Source: Salvia splendens
Lineage: Eukaryota > Streptophyta > Magnoliopsida > Lamiales > Lamiaceae
NCBI RefSeq assembly: GCF_004379255.2
Contig: NC_056035.1
Coordinates: 25,606,502-25,670,501 of the forward strand
Direction of reading: 5' to 3'
Length of the DNA stretch: 64,000 nt
A program made the translations under genes and the position numbers. The stretch's first letter is position 1. Each line of letters opens with the position of its first letter. The notes under the pieces were generated by a model, which was not told the origin of the DNA, did no database searches, and saw only the letters and a list, made by a program, of their open reading frames with translations. Positions 10,535 through 21,881 of this stretch are shown one piece after another.

Positions 10535-13383
10535 TGCCTCACACCAACCAGCTACCTATCTGTCAATAGAGTGACTTGACTCTGAATTTCCAATCTGTTC
10601 CTGCATCAACTTGGTCTCAAGATATTCCTGGACCAGGGGGTTAATAACATCGATAGCATGCAAATTCTCAACATCTAATGGTTTCTTCATTGCTTCATCT
10701 ATGCTAAATGTATATTTCTCCCCATTATATTCCAGGCATATTGTTCCATCAAAGACATCGATAATGGTCTTAGCTGTACGCAGAAAAGGTCGTCCTAAAA
10801 GCACCCCGCTAGACTCAGTAGATTCATGATCGCTCATTTTAATAACATGGAAATCGGCTAGATACAGAAAATCATGCATTTTGACTATAACATTTTCCAA
10901 GACTCCCTCTTGACAAATGCACGACCTATCCGCCAATTGGATTACCACTTTTGTATCCACCATTCCTACTCCTACCAATTTTTGTATATGGAAAGCGGTA
11001 AAACATTTATCGACGCCCGTAAGTCACACATAGCATGCTCAATTCTGACATCACCAATGGAAATGGGTAGGGTGAACATACCTGGGTCATTGTATTTCGA
11101 AGGCATCCTTTGTTTTTGAATCAATGCTGACACGTTCTCGCCAATCAGGATCTTTCCACTGGGTCTGGTCTTTCCAGCTATGAAATCCTTGATGAATTTG
11201 CTGAAGACCGGCAATTTTAAAGCCTGCAAGAACGGTAAGTTGATCTCTAACTTTCCAAAGATGTCCATAAAATCCACCGGTTCATCCTTCTTCTTCTTCT
11301 TAACCTCTCCTCGGTGCGGAAATGGTTTCAATTGTTTCCCTACTCCTGTAGAACCTCTAGCTGAAAACTCACTTGTTTCCTTCCTCACTACTTCATCCTC
11401 CACTTCTGGCTCTGGGTCTAGGAAAAATGGTTCATCCACACTTGGTAGTGGTCTTCTTAGATCACTTTCCCGAAGGTCATTTCCTCTTACAGTGCTCCAT
11501 ACTTTCGAATTCTCAGATTCAGGAACTGAGTTCTTCCCTTCTTTGCCTTCTGTGGGAGGTGTCTCGTCATTTATCCTCATCACTGGACCGTCATAACCTC
11601 GCCCAGATCTTAAAGTGATTTGACTGATGTTAGCTCTATCTGGTGGCCTTACTGAGGCAGGAATCTTTCCTTCGTTCCCTCGCATCTCGCTCAAGGAAGT
11701 CGCAATCTGGGACAATTGCTTGGCCAACATGTCCATTGCTGCCTTCTGCTCCAACTGAGCGTCTTGAAGCTTATGCACCACGTCATTGTTAGATTGCAAG
11801 TTGTTCTGTATATGTTGTTGCGAACTGACTAGATCGTGCACCATATCATCAAGATTCTTTGGTGGTTTAGAATTGGGTTGGCCGGGATTCGGTCCCGAAC
11901 CTAGGTTTGGTCCACTCCCTAGGTGCTGGTGAAAATTTCCTTGACCTCCTGAACTATTGTTGTACTGATTTCCTGGCCCTTGGTTCCCCTGGTAAGTGGT
12001 TTGGGAATTCTGATAATTTCCAGGGTAGTTCCTTTGGTGTGGCGGTACATAAGAGTTCCCCTGGTGGTTTTGATTCCTGTTTCCCCAATTCGAATGATCT
12101 CCCTGGTTCCGGTTGCTCTAGTTGTTCTGCCCCTCCTGATTTGTCCCAGACCAGGTAGTCTGCCTTTCTGGTTGATGTGTCAAGTGGACGTTCTGTTGTG
12201 GAGGTGGCTGGTTCGGATCGTTGTCAGACCATCTATAATTGGGAAGATTTCTCCATGGCGCATCCGTATGTCTCCATTGATTCCAACTTCCGTCTGGGTT
12301 CCAACTCCGCACCGCGTTAACTTGGGTCTGGTAATCTCCCTCTTGAGGGCCATAATATTGCCTTGGTGAAATTTCTCCTGGACCCCGAGGCTTCTCTTTC
12401 TCTTGTGAGGCTGGTGGGTTAGTCTTCTCGATTGCACTCAAGAGTTCTTTCTCAAGCCTATCTATTCTCGCCTTGACTCTTCCTTCATCTTGCTCCCTCA
12501 GAGCATTTGCTGACCCTCTCCTCATAATATTCCTCGGGCTGTCGTATGCCTTTTTGGCCTCTATCAGCTTTCCCAAGATCTCTCTTGCTTCACTTCCCTT
12601 TTTCTTCGTAAAATTTACCCCGCTCGAAAAATTCATCAGATCCTTGGATTCAGGGTTTGCTCCTTAATAAAACATATAATAAATTTCTGCCTCGATTATT
12701 CTATGATTCGGGCAAGCATCTAACAATCCCTTAAATCGTGACCAATATTGACTCAGAGATTCATCACACTCCTGTTTACACTCTACGATTTCCTTCTTAA
12801 GAGCGTTTGTCTTGTTCGAAGGGAAAAAGTAATCCAGAAACTCCAACTTGAAATATCTCCATGTCCGGATGGAATCTCGAGGCAGACTCAGCAGCCATGT
12901 GTTAGTCTCTCCCTTGAGAGCAAATGGAATAGCACGTAGGCGATAATCTTCCTCTATTGTGTCGTTGGGCCTTTTCTGAATACTGCACAGCTTGCTAAAC
13001 TCATTTAGAAACTCATATGGACACTCGTTCCTACGCCCGGAGAACGTCGGTAGAATGCCTAGCACATTTGTTTTAATATCGATGGCCCTCTGATTAATAA
13101 CTATAGCCTGGGCTGACTCACCATCTAAATGGGCAGTGAGCTAACGGATCTCCGGATCTGGATCGACTACTTGTGTCATGTCTCTGATCCTCGCCTCCTC
13201 TGTTTCTGTTTCTGAAGACGACATAGGATCTTCCCTTCCTGACGAACTCCAATCCTCGTCACTTTCTGAACCAAACGGAAATGGATCTCCCATAGATAAT
13301 CTCAATCTGGTGGTGACCGTAGATGCTGTCTCTCTGACCTACCATGTAAACCGATCGTTCCTCCACCCAGATGAATTACCCCA
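10535..13383 (-). pseudogene. gag-protease region of copy A
   Basis: The gag frame (13065 to 10972) has in-frame stops at 12664-12666 and 12118-12120, and another near 13141. The retrotransposon gag core reads LPTFSGRRNECPYEF ... IRTWRYFKLEFLDYFFPSN. It is followed by a KR/E-rich helix region, an Asn/Gln/Gly-rich tract and WRNLPNYRWSDND. There is no CCHC knuckle. The protease motif is CDLRASINVLP; B and D have CDLGASINVLP, so the catalytic-loop Gly is Arg here. A homopolymer frameshift at about 10975 separates gag from the rest of protease (10556-10978), and a further stop lies at 10556. Confidence 0.85.
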
Positions 13384-14393
13384 TATTTATAGCAAATTTT
13401 GTTTTTTTGAACTGCGCAGTCCTGCCAGAAATTGTGTTCCGACCAGTGAGTTTCGTTTTTGTTTTGACTGATCAAAAGATATGATTTTGGTGTGAAATTT
13501 TAACTGGGTGAACCTTGATGTGTTTACTGGGTGGTGACCAAATTTTAGCTTCATATAATATCGGACGGAATTTTAATGATTTTTACAAAAAGACTGCGCT
13601 TTTCTGCCAGATTCTGGTTTTGTTGAAATAAGCTTTGTTGATAAGTTTTGAGTGAATTACATGATACATGTGTGAATAAGGCATGTATCTTATGATGTGG
13701 CTATGTGTTGCACGTTGTTGTATGCTAGAGTGTTCGTTTCGTTTATGTTGTGTACACTGGTGGATCGGGTGTCGTCCTTGCTACTCAGCCGGTCTCGTGG
13801 GCGAATAGTGTGGCCACACTTTTGTTGCACTATGGTAAGAGGATGTGATTGTTTGATTGATGAGAAAGTGGAGAGATTGTTTTGACTGACCAGTCTATGA
13901 AACTGCTTTTGTGATACTCAATGATATTTCTTTTCTAAATGTAAAAACTCGAGTTCACTATGGTATGGGTGACATAACATTTATCAACTATTTTAGCGTG
14001 TGCCCACTGAGTATATCAAGTACTTAGCCCTGCATGTGTTTTCCCTATGTGCAAGTTGAGAGAGATGTTGCGGCGGATGTTGAGTCGAGCCTTTAGATTC
14101 CCCAGATGCTTCGTGTCTTCATACATGGGTGTCATCCTATGACTCTCTCTAGATACTTGATTTCCGCTGCCTTGTTGAAATTGCTTTCCTTCTAAAAGTC
14201 TTTCGTTTTTCCCCACACTATGTTATGACATTATTTACCTTGAGTTATTAATTCGTTGTTTAACTATTCGATATACCAAAATATTTCTTTTGGAAATTTA
14301 TTTGAGTTTTCATAATAAGTGTCGACCTTTATTGTTTTTCCCATAGTCACGATTTCCATGTCTTTACTATCCTTAGTGAGGGCGGGCGTGACA
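13384..14393 (+). repeat. R2: R-family LTR fragment (plus orientation)
   Basis: It ends GGGCGGGCGTGACA at 14393, the reverse complement of the R1 LTR start. It contains the shared block CTTAGCCCTGCATG near 14022. At 14131-14150 (GTCATCCTATGACTCTCTCT) it has the unoccupied version of the site where a solo copia LTR sits in R3. The left edge is a truncation: it begins inside the LTR right after the broken gag of copy A, with no TG terminus. No PBS follows the right end. Confidence 0.7.
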
Positions 14394-15196
14394 TAACTTG
14401 ACCCGAGAGAAAAGTAAGGATATGGGCAGAAAAAAAAGAGATATACATGTTACCAGGCCTAAGAAAACAAAAAGAAGTTAGAAAAATGGGCAGGAACAGT
14501 TCTACCTGACCCAAAAAAAAGAAAAAAGAAAAAAACGGGCAAGAAAAAAATTGTGGCCCAGAGAAGTAAGGAAAATAAGGGTAAAAAGCCAAGGAACATC
14601 TCCATAAGGAAAGAAGGATAAAGTCATATACGGGAGTTGTTGCTAAGCTTTGTCCCTGAAGTTCACGTGTCTGCATTATGTTTTACTTATACTGTTGAAC
14701 TTAGATCCTTAGGATTCTCACCAATAAACACTATAAACCCCTAGCCCCATTACAACCCAGTGAAAGACCTTAAGGAACTATTCTGTGGCATCAATCTTAA
14801 GGCATCAATGGTAAGGCAGAATGAAGAGCGAACGATCATTACGTCCCTGGTAAGAAATGAGTGATCGTGTGAACCTAACAGAGGCAAAAATGTAAGTTAT
14901 CTTGACGAACTGACAGCTGGACTAGATAGAAGAAGGGAAGGGGAAGAATCTGAGGCTATAAATGCTTGGATTGACCTTAAACTTGTGGGGATGGCTGCAA
15001 GAGAAAAATACCAGTTTATGTGCTTCTGTGTTTTTCTTTTCTTGTGTTTTCTGTGCGTTTTCTTTTTCTGTGTCTAGGTCTAGGAGTTTTCATTTTTTAG
15101 GATGGTTGATAGGGGAGGATGCATAGAAACTTGCCTTATTTCTTTGTTTCTTGTCTTTCATACTTGACGACAAGTATGGTTTAAGTATGAGTAGTT
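14394..15196 (+). repeat. F: 3' noncoding region of a diverged Athila-type element (plus strand)
   Basis: Read forward it resembles the reverse complement of the A/B/D/E 3' noncoding regions: GGCAGGAACAG...TACCTGACCC near 14490, then TTTCTTGTCTTTCATACTTG and CAAGTATGGTTTAAGTATGAG just before an LTR. It keeps the PPT-proximal hairpin as CATACTTG-ACGA-CAAGTATG (15159-15178). The GGACTTCGTCC hairpin array is not visible. The small ORF in this stretch looks like chance. Confidence 0.6.
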
Positions 15197-16480
15197 TGAT
15201 AAGGATCGTTTCATGCATCTATTTTATATATAAATTCTGTGATTTCTACGGTGCTAACATGCATTTATAAGTCCAGGAGCGTGAAAAATCTGCCAGACCC
15301 AGGAATGAAAGACAATTACTAGGGCATAGGGAATAAAGGAGAAAAGTGAAGAAAAAGAGTGAAATCCGCAAGATCACAATCGTCAAATCAGGAATACCGT
15401 TGCCCTAGGGATTTGAGCCACGCCTATAAATATCAGGAAGCTTACGAAGAGAGGAGATTTTTTTTAGTTAGAGAATTTCCTTGGTATTTTCGGCACTTGG
15501 TTCAATGGATTTGAGCCACGCCTATAAATATCAGGAAGCTTACTCACTCACGCACTTGGTTCAATGGAGATTTGGGGTAGTTAGTTGATGGTTTTGTCTT
15601 GTTCAGTTGAAGGTGTAACACCACTCCGAGAAGGAGTGGAGAAAAAATTTTAATTTCTCGCGCGTACTTTTGTCTCGCCGATTTCCTTGCCGGAAATTCG
15701 GCGATTGCTTTGTGACTCATTTCAGCTTATGCTTAATCTAGTTCCAATTTCTGTTTTTGTTTGACCTTAATGTTTACTGAGTTGGATGTTTTTCGCAGTT
15801 GATTTGTCGATCGGAGTTGAGATCGGTGTTGATCTTAAGTGTTCATCGTTCGATCTGAAGTATGCTCTGTTTTCATGCTCTGTTTTGTTCATTTCGTGCT
15901 TGTTTGTTGGAGAAGATGAAATCATTCGGTAGTTGTAGTCGCGCTACTTTAGTTTGTTAGTTGTAGCTTTTGTTAGTAGCTAATTAGAGTAATCTGTTTT
16001 GCTGTTTACTTTTGCTTACCTTGTGTTTGGTTAATTTAGAAAACTCTTTTACTTGACCCAGAAAGTTTGTGAATGCTCTCAAGTTACTTTCGGATACGAA
16101 TCATGCATGCAATTATATTTTACGTACTTTCAATTCTCCAGATCTGGTAGTTAGAATAGACTAGATTTCATTTCCCAGGCCTAGTAGTTAAAACTAGACC
16201 CTCATGTTGCGTGGCAGCAGCCAAACCCCTCCAAAAGTTCTCTCGATGCATTCCGACCCTTCCATCCTAGTGGATTCGATCCCGACTTCCCTATACTAAC
16301 CAATAGTGTAGAGGGTTGAGGTTTTGAGGCGAGATTGTTGCAACAACGACTACATTCGGAAAGTTCACGATCTCCTAGACCTTATGCTCTAGCGAATCCT
16401 CTGGACCTAAAAATTAAGCACAAACACAAAACAATAGCACATTCGTTCGCTCCTCAAACACCAATTTTAGTCGGAGTCGG
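15197..16480 (+). repeat. F: LTR of the diverged Athila-type element (plus strand)
   Basis: It starts TGATAAGGATCGTTTCATGCAT, the family LTR terminus. Downstream it carries the family's GTGTAACACC...CTCCGAG block (about 15613-15632), the AGACC/CTAGAC blocks and GGTTGAGGTTTTG near 16313. The core promoter segment GAGCCACGCCTATAAATATC occurs twice (15414 and 15512). The right end is diverged, so 16480 is approximate. This copy is older than A, B, D and E judging by divergence. Confidence 0.55.
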
Positions 16481-17230
16481 AAATAGCAAAAGAAGTCGTA
16501 ATAAATATTGTAAGATTGGGAATTTCTTAATAAGTAATAACAATAATAACCTTGAGATTTTCTTTCTAATTTAATTAGATTAGTTTAAAACTAAATTAGT
16601 ACTTTCCTATTGTGATATTTTCAAAAGGGTACGTTCGCAAGTAAAGTCGGAACGAAAGATTCAAGTTAAGTGAACTAAACGATCAATGTGAGCTTTCATA
16701 TACTAAAAATACAAATTATTTTCTCAACGAAAACTGGAACTCATGTTCGTGATTTTAAATGATGTTGTTTTGCCATAAATGTTTTTGTGTATGATGCCTA
16801 TCTGTTGGCTACGGCCAAGTAAATTATGAATGATGATATATGAATCGAATTCAGGTCCGAGGAAGGATGGTGTCCCTCTCGGGCTACTGTACACATGAAA
16901 CATCTGACCGTGAAAGGCAGAGAAGGTGACCGTGGAAGGTGGCCACCTTCTTGGCACAAGGAAACCTCTGACATGTTGGGCAGAGAATGTGACCATATGA
17001 GAATACCATCTCAACGGCTCAGGTCTTTTCAATAAAACCCCTGGGTGGCTTGACAATATATATATTTGGAACAGATATGGATCAGATATGGCTCAGGTCT
17101 TACTGTGATGATGGCTTGACAATATTTTCAAATGTATATTTGTATTTTTCGGCAATTTGTTCACTGAGTACCTTTGTACTCAGCCCCGCATATATTTCTA
17201 AATGTACAGGTTGAGTCGTGGAAGGAGGGG
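16481..17230 (+). repeat. R-family-like LTR fragment interrupted by a hAT end
   Basis: Only the right part is recognisable. CACTGAGTACCTTTGTACTCAG at about 17162-17183 forms an 8-bp stem, followed by CCCCGCATAT and a TGTACAGGTTGAG block like those in R1-R3. The left part (16481-16850) is AT-rich with nothing I recognise. The GAATGTGACC/GAAGGTGACC segment (16920-17000) is repetitive but unassigned. The left border is a guess. Confidence 0.4.
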
Positions 17231-17854
17231 TAGAGGTACCCACGGTTCGTAAACCGGCGGTTCAGGTTTTGAGAAAGGTAGAACCGGAACCGAACCGTGA
17301 GGCTATTTCACGGTTCCGGTTCCGGTTCGAAAACCGGCGGTTCCGGTTCCGGTTCCGAACCGCCAGTTTTCAGACGGTTCTCACGGTTGCGGTTCGGTTT
17401 TGCTGGTTTTAGCGGTTGTTTTTTGGTATGTAGTTTGAAATTTGTACTTATACAATAAATTGTAACAAGACAATGGATAATTTAAATTGGAATAAGACGA
17501 ATAAGGTGAAAATCATATCAATTTTATTGAATTTGAGTTGTAACGGACAACGATACATTACAATTTACAATACATATACAAGTATACAACAATGTGATAT
17601 AATTTACAAGTGTCGTCGGAACATAAATAAAAAAACATGAAATGGGGGAAAAATGAAAAAATTGAAAAGGGCTTGAGCTCAACTTAAACTTTCAAAGTTA
17701 AACTTTTCAAATTTAAGTTGAGTTGGCAACGTATCCACAATTTTATTGAGGAATCAAAGCCAACGTAGTTCTCTTACCTTGGTTACCATTTTGGTCGGTC
17801 GTGCTTGCCATTCACTGCCCCCCGTCATTGATATTGTTGAGGGCCCTCGCTTCC
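17231..17854. mobile_element. Terminal fragment of a hAT-type DNA transposon
   Basis: It begins TAGAGGTACCCACGGTTCG, similar to Ac-like hAT ends that start TAGGGATG. It then has dense CGGTTC/GGTTCCGGTT motifs in both orientations (17240-17415), as expected for subterminal transposase-binding repeats. The remainder is AT-rich, and its last 150 bp (about 17690-17830) resembles sequence I associate with plant hAT elements from memory. It stops where the LTR of copy D begins. The opposite end is not identifiable, so the family call is tentative. Confidence 0.5.
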
Positions 17855-19353
17855 TGAAACTCACTTTGGAAACGTGTGTGCTTTTAATGCTAGGTCAAGC
17901 TTCTCAGATCCTGAGAATCCGCTAGATCACGAGGTCTAGGAACTCAGAGGATATCAGAAATCTCAGTCGTTGGACACACTGATTCCGCGTTCAAAACCCT
18001 CAACCCGCTATACTATGAATTAGTACAGGGAAGCAGGGATCGATCCCACGAAGATGGACGCGTAAGAAAGAATTTAGAAGACCTTGGAAATGGTGAATGG
18101 CTGCTGCCACGCAATTTTGGGTTGAGGTAAAACTACAACTAGACCTAGGAACGAATTAAACACTAGACCTAGGAAACTGAAAACATCATGCTGACATCAA
18201 ACTTCCTCATAACTGCGAGATATTAAACTAACTTCTTAGAATGAGCAAATAGCTTCCTAATCTAGCTGGACAGAAAGTGAGTAAACAGCCGGGACCATCG
18301 TCCAGAAATAGTAAGTACGGAATAAAAGCTGCAAATAACAAACTAAGGATTTAACTAACAACTACCTGCATTTAGTAACATAAATCACATGCGAACATAA
18401 AGAAAACAGAGCACATTTCCAGATTCAAACAGAATGTAAAAGTACGGACGTCGGAAACTTGAAATTAGCCGGAAATAAAACAGATCTACATATACTAGAC
18501 GGAATGAAACGAAAACTCGTAAATAAGGCATCAACCACGATCAACTCTATTTCAGATCCAGACGTCGGATGCTTAATCCACTCCGGATCCAAGCATTCCG
18601 AACCCAATAACCAACAAAATCAACTCCATAACTTTCGATTCAACAGATCTGCTCCGATCAACACAAACTTCCAATACTTCCACACAAACTCAGTAAACCA
18701 ACGCAGAAATCAAACATCCAGTCAGTAACTATGATAAATTCAAAATCAATTGCATCCATAATCGATATCAACAGCAGCAAGGTAAATTGAGAAATAGAAA
18801 ATTGCATAGATAACGGAAATTCAACAGAAAACAGAGCCGAGTTTCGAACGGCGAAGCTCGGTGAAATTCACGATAACAAACTAAAACGAATGAAATAAAT
18901 TGTATCTTCGCCCTCTTCAAGGACGGTGTTACCCAACTAGGTAACAACAATTGAAACCTGAAAATCCCTCAAGTTCCCGATAAAAACAAATGTGTAGAGT
19001 ATGGCGAGTGAGCTAAGAGAGCCAAAAGTGCCGAGAGACGAGAGCTCCCTGTCTAAAGTCCTCCCTAGATAACTCTCTTCACCCCCCCCCCCCGTTAAAA
19101 TACATGTTCTCCTCCGTATATAGGTGCGGGTTTGATCTTCTCGAAGTTTTCATAGAAATCTCCGTTCTGCCCCCCCGTCTGGTCATTTTTCCACAATGCT
19201 CACTTATATCGCCATTACCTTGCGCCATGCAAACGACCTTCTCTTTTTCTTGGACCTGGCGAATTCTCAACACACTTGGCTTAAAAAGATGTGTTAGACC
19301 CCGTAAATGCATGAATTTAACCCTTTAATCAATGCATGAAATTAGCCTTATCA
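17855..19353 (-). repeat. 3' LTR of copy D
   Basis: It runs from TGAAACTC at 17855 to ...GCCTTATCA at 19353 (1499 bp) and matches the E LTRs throughout. A minus-strand TATA-like box lies near 19118-19126 (plus GTATATAGG). A near-perfect inverted repeat lies at 18837-18861. A run of 13 C sits at 19083-19095. Its outer flank is the hAT fragment; the matching 5' LTR is absent, so no target duplication can be checked. Confidence 0.88.
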
Positions 19354-20402
19354 AACTGCTCACACTTAAACCATACTTGTCCTCAAGTATAAAGACAAGA
19401 AAAAGAAATAAGGCGAATTTCAAAGCATGATTGTCCTATGACCGACTCTACAAAAGCAAAAACACAAACTCCTAGACCTAGTCACACTAACAGACTAACA
19501 AAAAGAAAACAACACTTAAAGAAAAACACAAAGAAAACACAAAGGCATGAACTAGCTTCAACTTTTAAGCAGTCGTCCCCACAAGCCTAAGGTCTATCCA
19601 ATTCGTCTACAATCTCCAAATCCTCCCTTTTCCCTCTTCTACCCAATCGGTCTGTCAGTTCGTCAAGATAGCCTATTGACTTCCTAATTGTTGGATTCAC
19701 TCGATCACTCATTCCTCACCAGGGATGTTAGGATCGAATCACTCTTAAGTCAATGTTATACCACTGATGCGTCGGGTTATGAGAGTTTCTCCTTCCTACA
19801 ATCTCCCTTTTTAACTTCCTGGGTCAGGTAACTATTGTTTCCTGTCGTTAGAATATTTTTTCTTTTTCTTCTCCCTTTAGGGATATTTTCTTTTTACCTT
19901 GGACTTCGTCCAGCTTATACCTCCGATTTTTTTTAATTCCTCCTCTGGACGTCGTCCAGCTTATACCTCCATTCCCTGGACTTCGTCCAGCTTATACCTC
20001 TGATTATATTTTTATTTTCTCTCCTTCGGACTCTACTCCCTAAGCATCAAGTGGCGGCCCCTTTTTATACAAGTTAGCTCAAAGTGTATAGGCTTATAAC
20101 TCACTTTTAAAGTGGGGCTTCACAACTAAGTCATCTAAGGCATCCTCTATCGTTCTTACTTCATTCAAACTGAATTCAGCTTATTAAGGAAAAAGGCTTC
20201 AAAGTTGACATGCATTCTATCTTCAATTGCTCTTACTAAGGGAATCTTGCCTTATTATATCCGCTAGCTCATGCGACACACAAAAGCAAAATCCTAGACC
20301 TAAAGACAACTATTCACAGTAAACAGAAATTGCACGACTCCCTCCCCCTCCCACTTCACTCAGGCTTGTCCCCAAGCTATCCTAGTGAATGGGGGAACAG
20401 GG
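19354..20402 (-). repeat. 3' noncoding region of copy D, LTR-proximal part
   Basis: No ORF. It contains the PPT-proximal hairpin (CATACTTG-TCCT-CAAGTAT, 19372-19390) and three GGACTTCGTCC-type hairpins (about 19899, 19945 and 19977; the middle one has GACGTCGTC). It also has the CACTTCACTC...CCTAGTGAA stem (20352-20390). It ends at the copia insertion; the target copy CAGGG is 20398-20402. Confidence 0.8.
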
Positions 20403-21866
20403 TGTTAGGGTTTTGTATACTAGAAATCACCTTTCGAGTGATTGGATACTGTAAAACTCTAATTGTTATTTTCCAATAAATGCAACAGATTATTTTTGTC
20501 ATAATGTTGTTACGTTTTACATTTAATGGTTGTTTATTACATATTTAAATGTATGAGCAAACGTAACAAAGTCTAAGTCTTTGTTTTAGTAGACCGGTTG
20601 TGGGCGTCGTCCAATTTAAGGTAACACGGTCAGATCTAAACAAAGAAAAATAAGAATTTCACAACCTAGATAGGCCTAGACTACCTATCGCGAAAGGTTG
20701 AAATGTCAGTCCGATTATTTCTAAACCTTATTGAAATAAGATGACGTTGGTGTGGTATAGCACTGAATGGATCTAACAGCAAGACGAGTCTTTATGCTAT
20801 CTACTGAAAGACGAGGTCTTGAAAATTAATTTCTTAATCAATGTACGTTAGCATTGAGCATACGATATTGAGGATCCACTACTTTGACTTACCAAAGGTG
20901 CGGGTTTTTCGTAACCCAACGATCCAGGTATATTGGGTAGTGGTGATCATTATCTAGAGGTGCTAGGATTGCTATTATGTTGAAACGTGCGCGAGAAGAG
21001 TCTCGTTTGATAACATCCACAAGAGGAGCTCGAAACAAGGTTTTATTATTCGGAACCTAGCTAGTTGGAGTTTGATTACTCTATGAATAATAAATAAGAG
21101 TTTCTTGCTAAGTCCACTCTTGGAATTCGAATTATGTTAATTAATTAAGTCTATAGCAGACATTAATTGATTAATGGATGTTTCCATCTTAAGCGTGGGA
21201 AATGAATCAAATGCAATTAAAGGAAACCCGGAATACTTGTAATTTCGGATTTGGAAGGCAGTGCAATATTACTTCTGTAGTGGCTGCTCGTAATATTCTA
21301 ATATAAGCTTATATTAAATTGTGGGTTCAATTTAATTAGTAAAAAAGCTAATTGGGTGAGGCATGTTCCAAATTCTTCCTTAGATCCCTGACTGGGCCCA
21401 ATATGTGACTTATATAAATAGGAGAATAAAGGAGACATAAAACATAACAATTTATTATCAAAATTTTCGTCCCCCTCTAAAGAGAGAGCATGAAATTTGT
21501 GCCTCCTTCGTGAGCTGAGTTTTGTCATCCATTATTCGAGTCCTAGTACGTTGGTGAGATTTGCCCACACAAATATCAGCGTATAGTCCAGGACACCAGT
21601 CAGAAGATCCGAGGTCTTGTATTGAAGATCTTCACGTGGAGACGGAGCAAGCCATCATCGGTTCTTGATTGAATCAACAAGGTAAATTGGCTAATTCCGT
21701 AATAAGCATGTTTTAGGGATTTTATGTGCTAAAGCATGTTTTAATTCAAGTTATGAGCATGATACATGTGATAATTACGTGAATAGATTTTGTCTAAATA
21801 ATCTGCTAAATAGATCAAATTCATGTGATCCGTTTTGAACGCACGCTTCCGCTGCCAGCCCCTTCA
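20403..21866 (+). repeat. 5' LTR of copia element C
   Basis: It starts TGTTAGGGTTTTG and ends CCCCTTCA (1464 bp). A TATA box TATATAAATA at 21411-21420 implies transcription starting around 21445. It differs from the 3' LTR by about 40 substitutions by eye and one roughly 20-bp indel near 20494. A third copy of this LTR is the solo LTR at 61906-63370. Confidence 0.95.
21411..21420 (+). promoter_or_regulatory. TATA box of the C 5' LTR
   Basis: TATATAAATA followed by GGAGAATAAAGGAGAC. It is conserved at 28792-28801 in the 3' LTR and, slightly altered (AATATAAATA), near 62923 in the solo LTR. Placement about 450 bp before the LTR end fits a U3/R boundary. Function is inferred from sequence only. 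Confidence 0.6.
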
Positions 21867-21868
21867 GT

Positions 21869-21881
21869 TGGTATCAGAGCC
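21869..21881 (+). other. Primer-binding site of element C, initiator tRNA-Met
   Basis: TGGTATCAGAGCC, complementary to the 3' end of initiator tRNA-Met, lies 2 nt inside the 5' LTR. This is the standard priming site for plant Ty1/copia elements. Confidence 0.9.

Larger units (their letters stand above)
2619..13383 (-). mobile_element. Athila-type Ty3/gypsy retrotransposon, copy A (truncated at both ends)
   Basis: On the minus strand the order is gag-PR (to 13383), RT-RNase H, integrase, spacer, accessory ORF, hairpin-rich noncoding region and partial 3' LTR. The order, the DLGA-type protease motif, the F-x-DD RT motif and the accessory ORF after integrase fit the Athila lineage. The gag 5' end, PBS and 5' LTR are missing: gag homology stops at about 13383, where an R-family LTR fragment begins. 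The left LTR is cut by R1 at 2618/2619. Multiple stops and frameshifts make the copy dead. Confidence 0.88.

Noticed and set aside
11180..11618. Plus-strand ORFs of 80-190 codons opposite gag and pol in all Athila-type copies
   Set aside because: They mirror the minus-strand coding frames; the same shadows recur in B, D and E at matching positions.
13697..13885. A 62-codon plus-strand ORF in R2 (MAMCCTLLYARVF...)
   Set aside because: It lies inside an LTR fragment and its reverse-complement counterparts in R1/R3 do not keep the frame.
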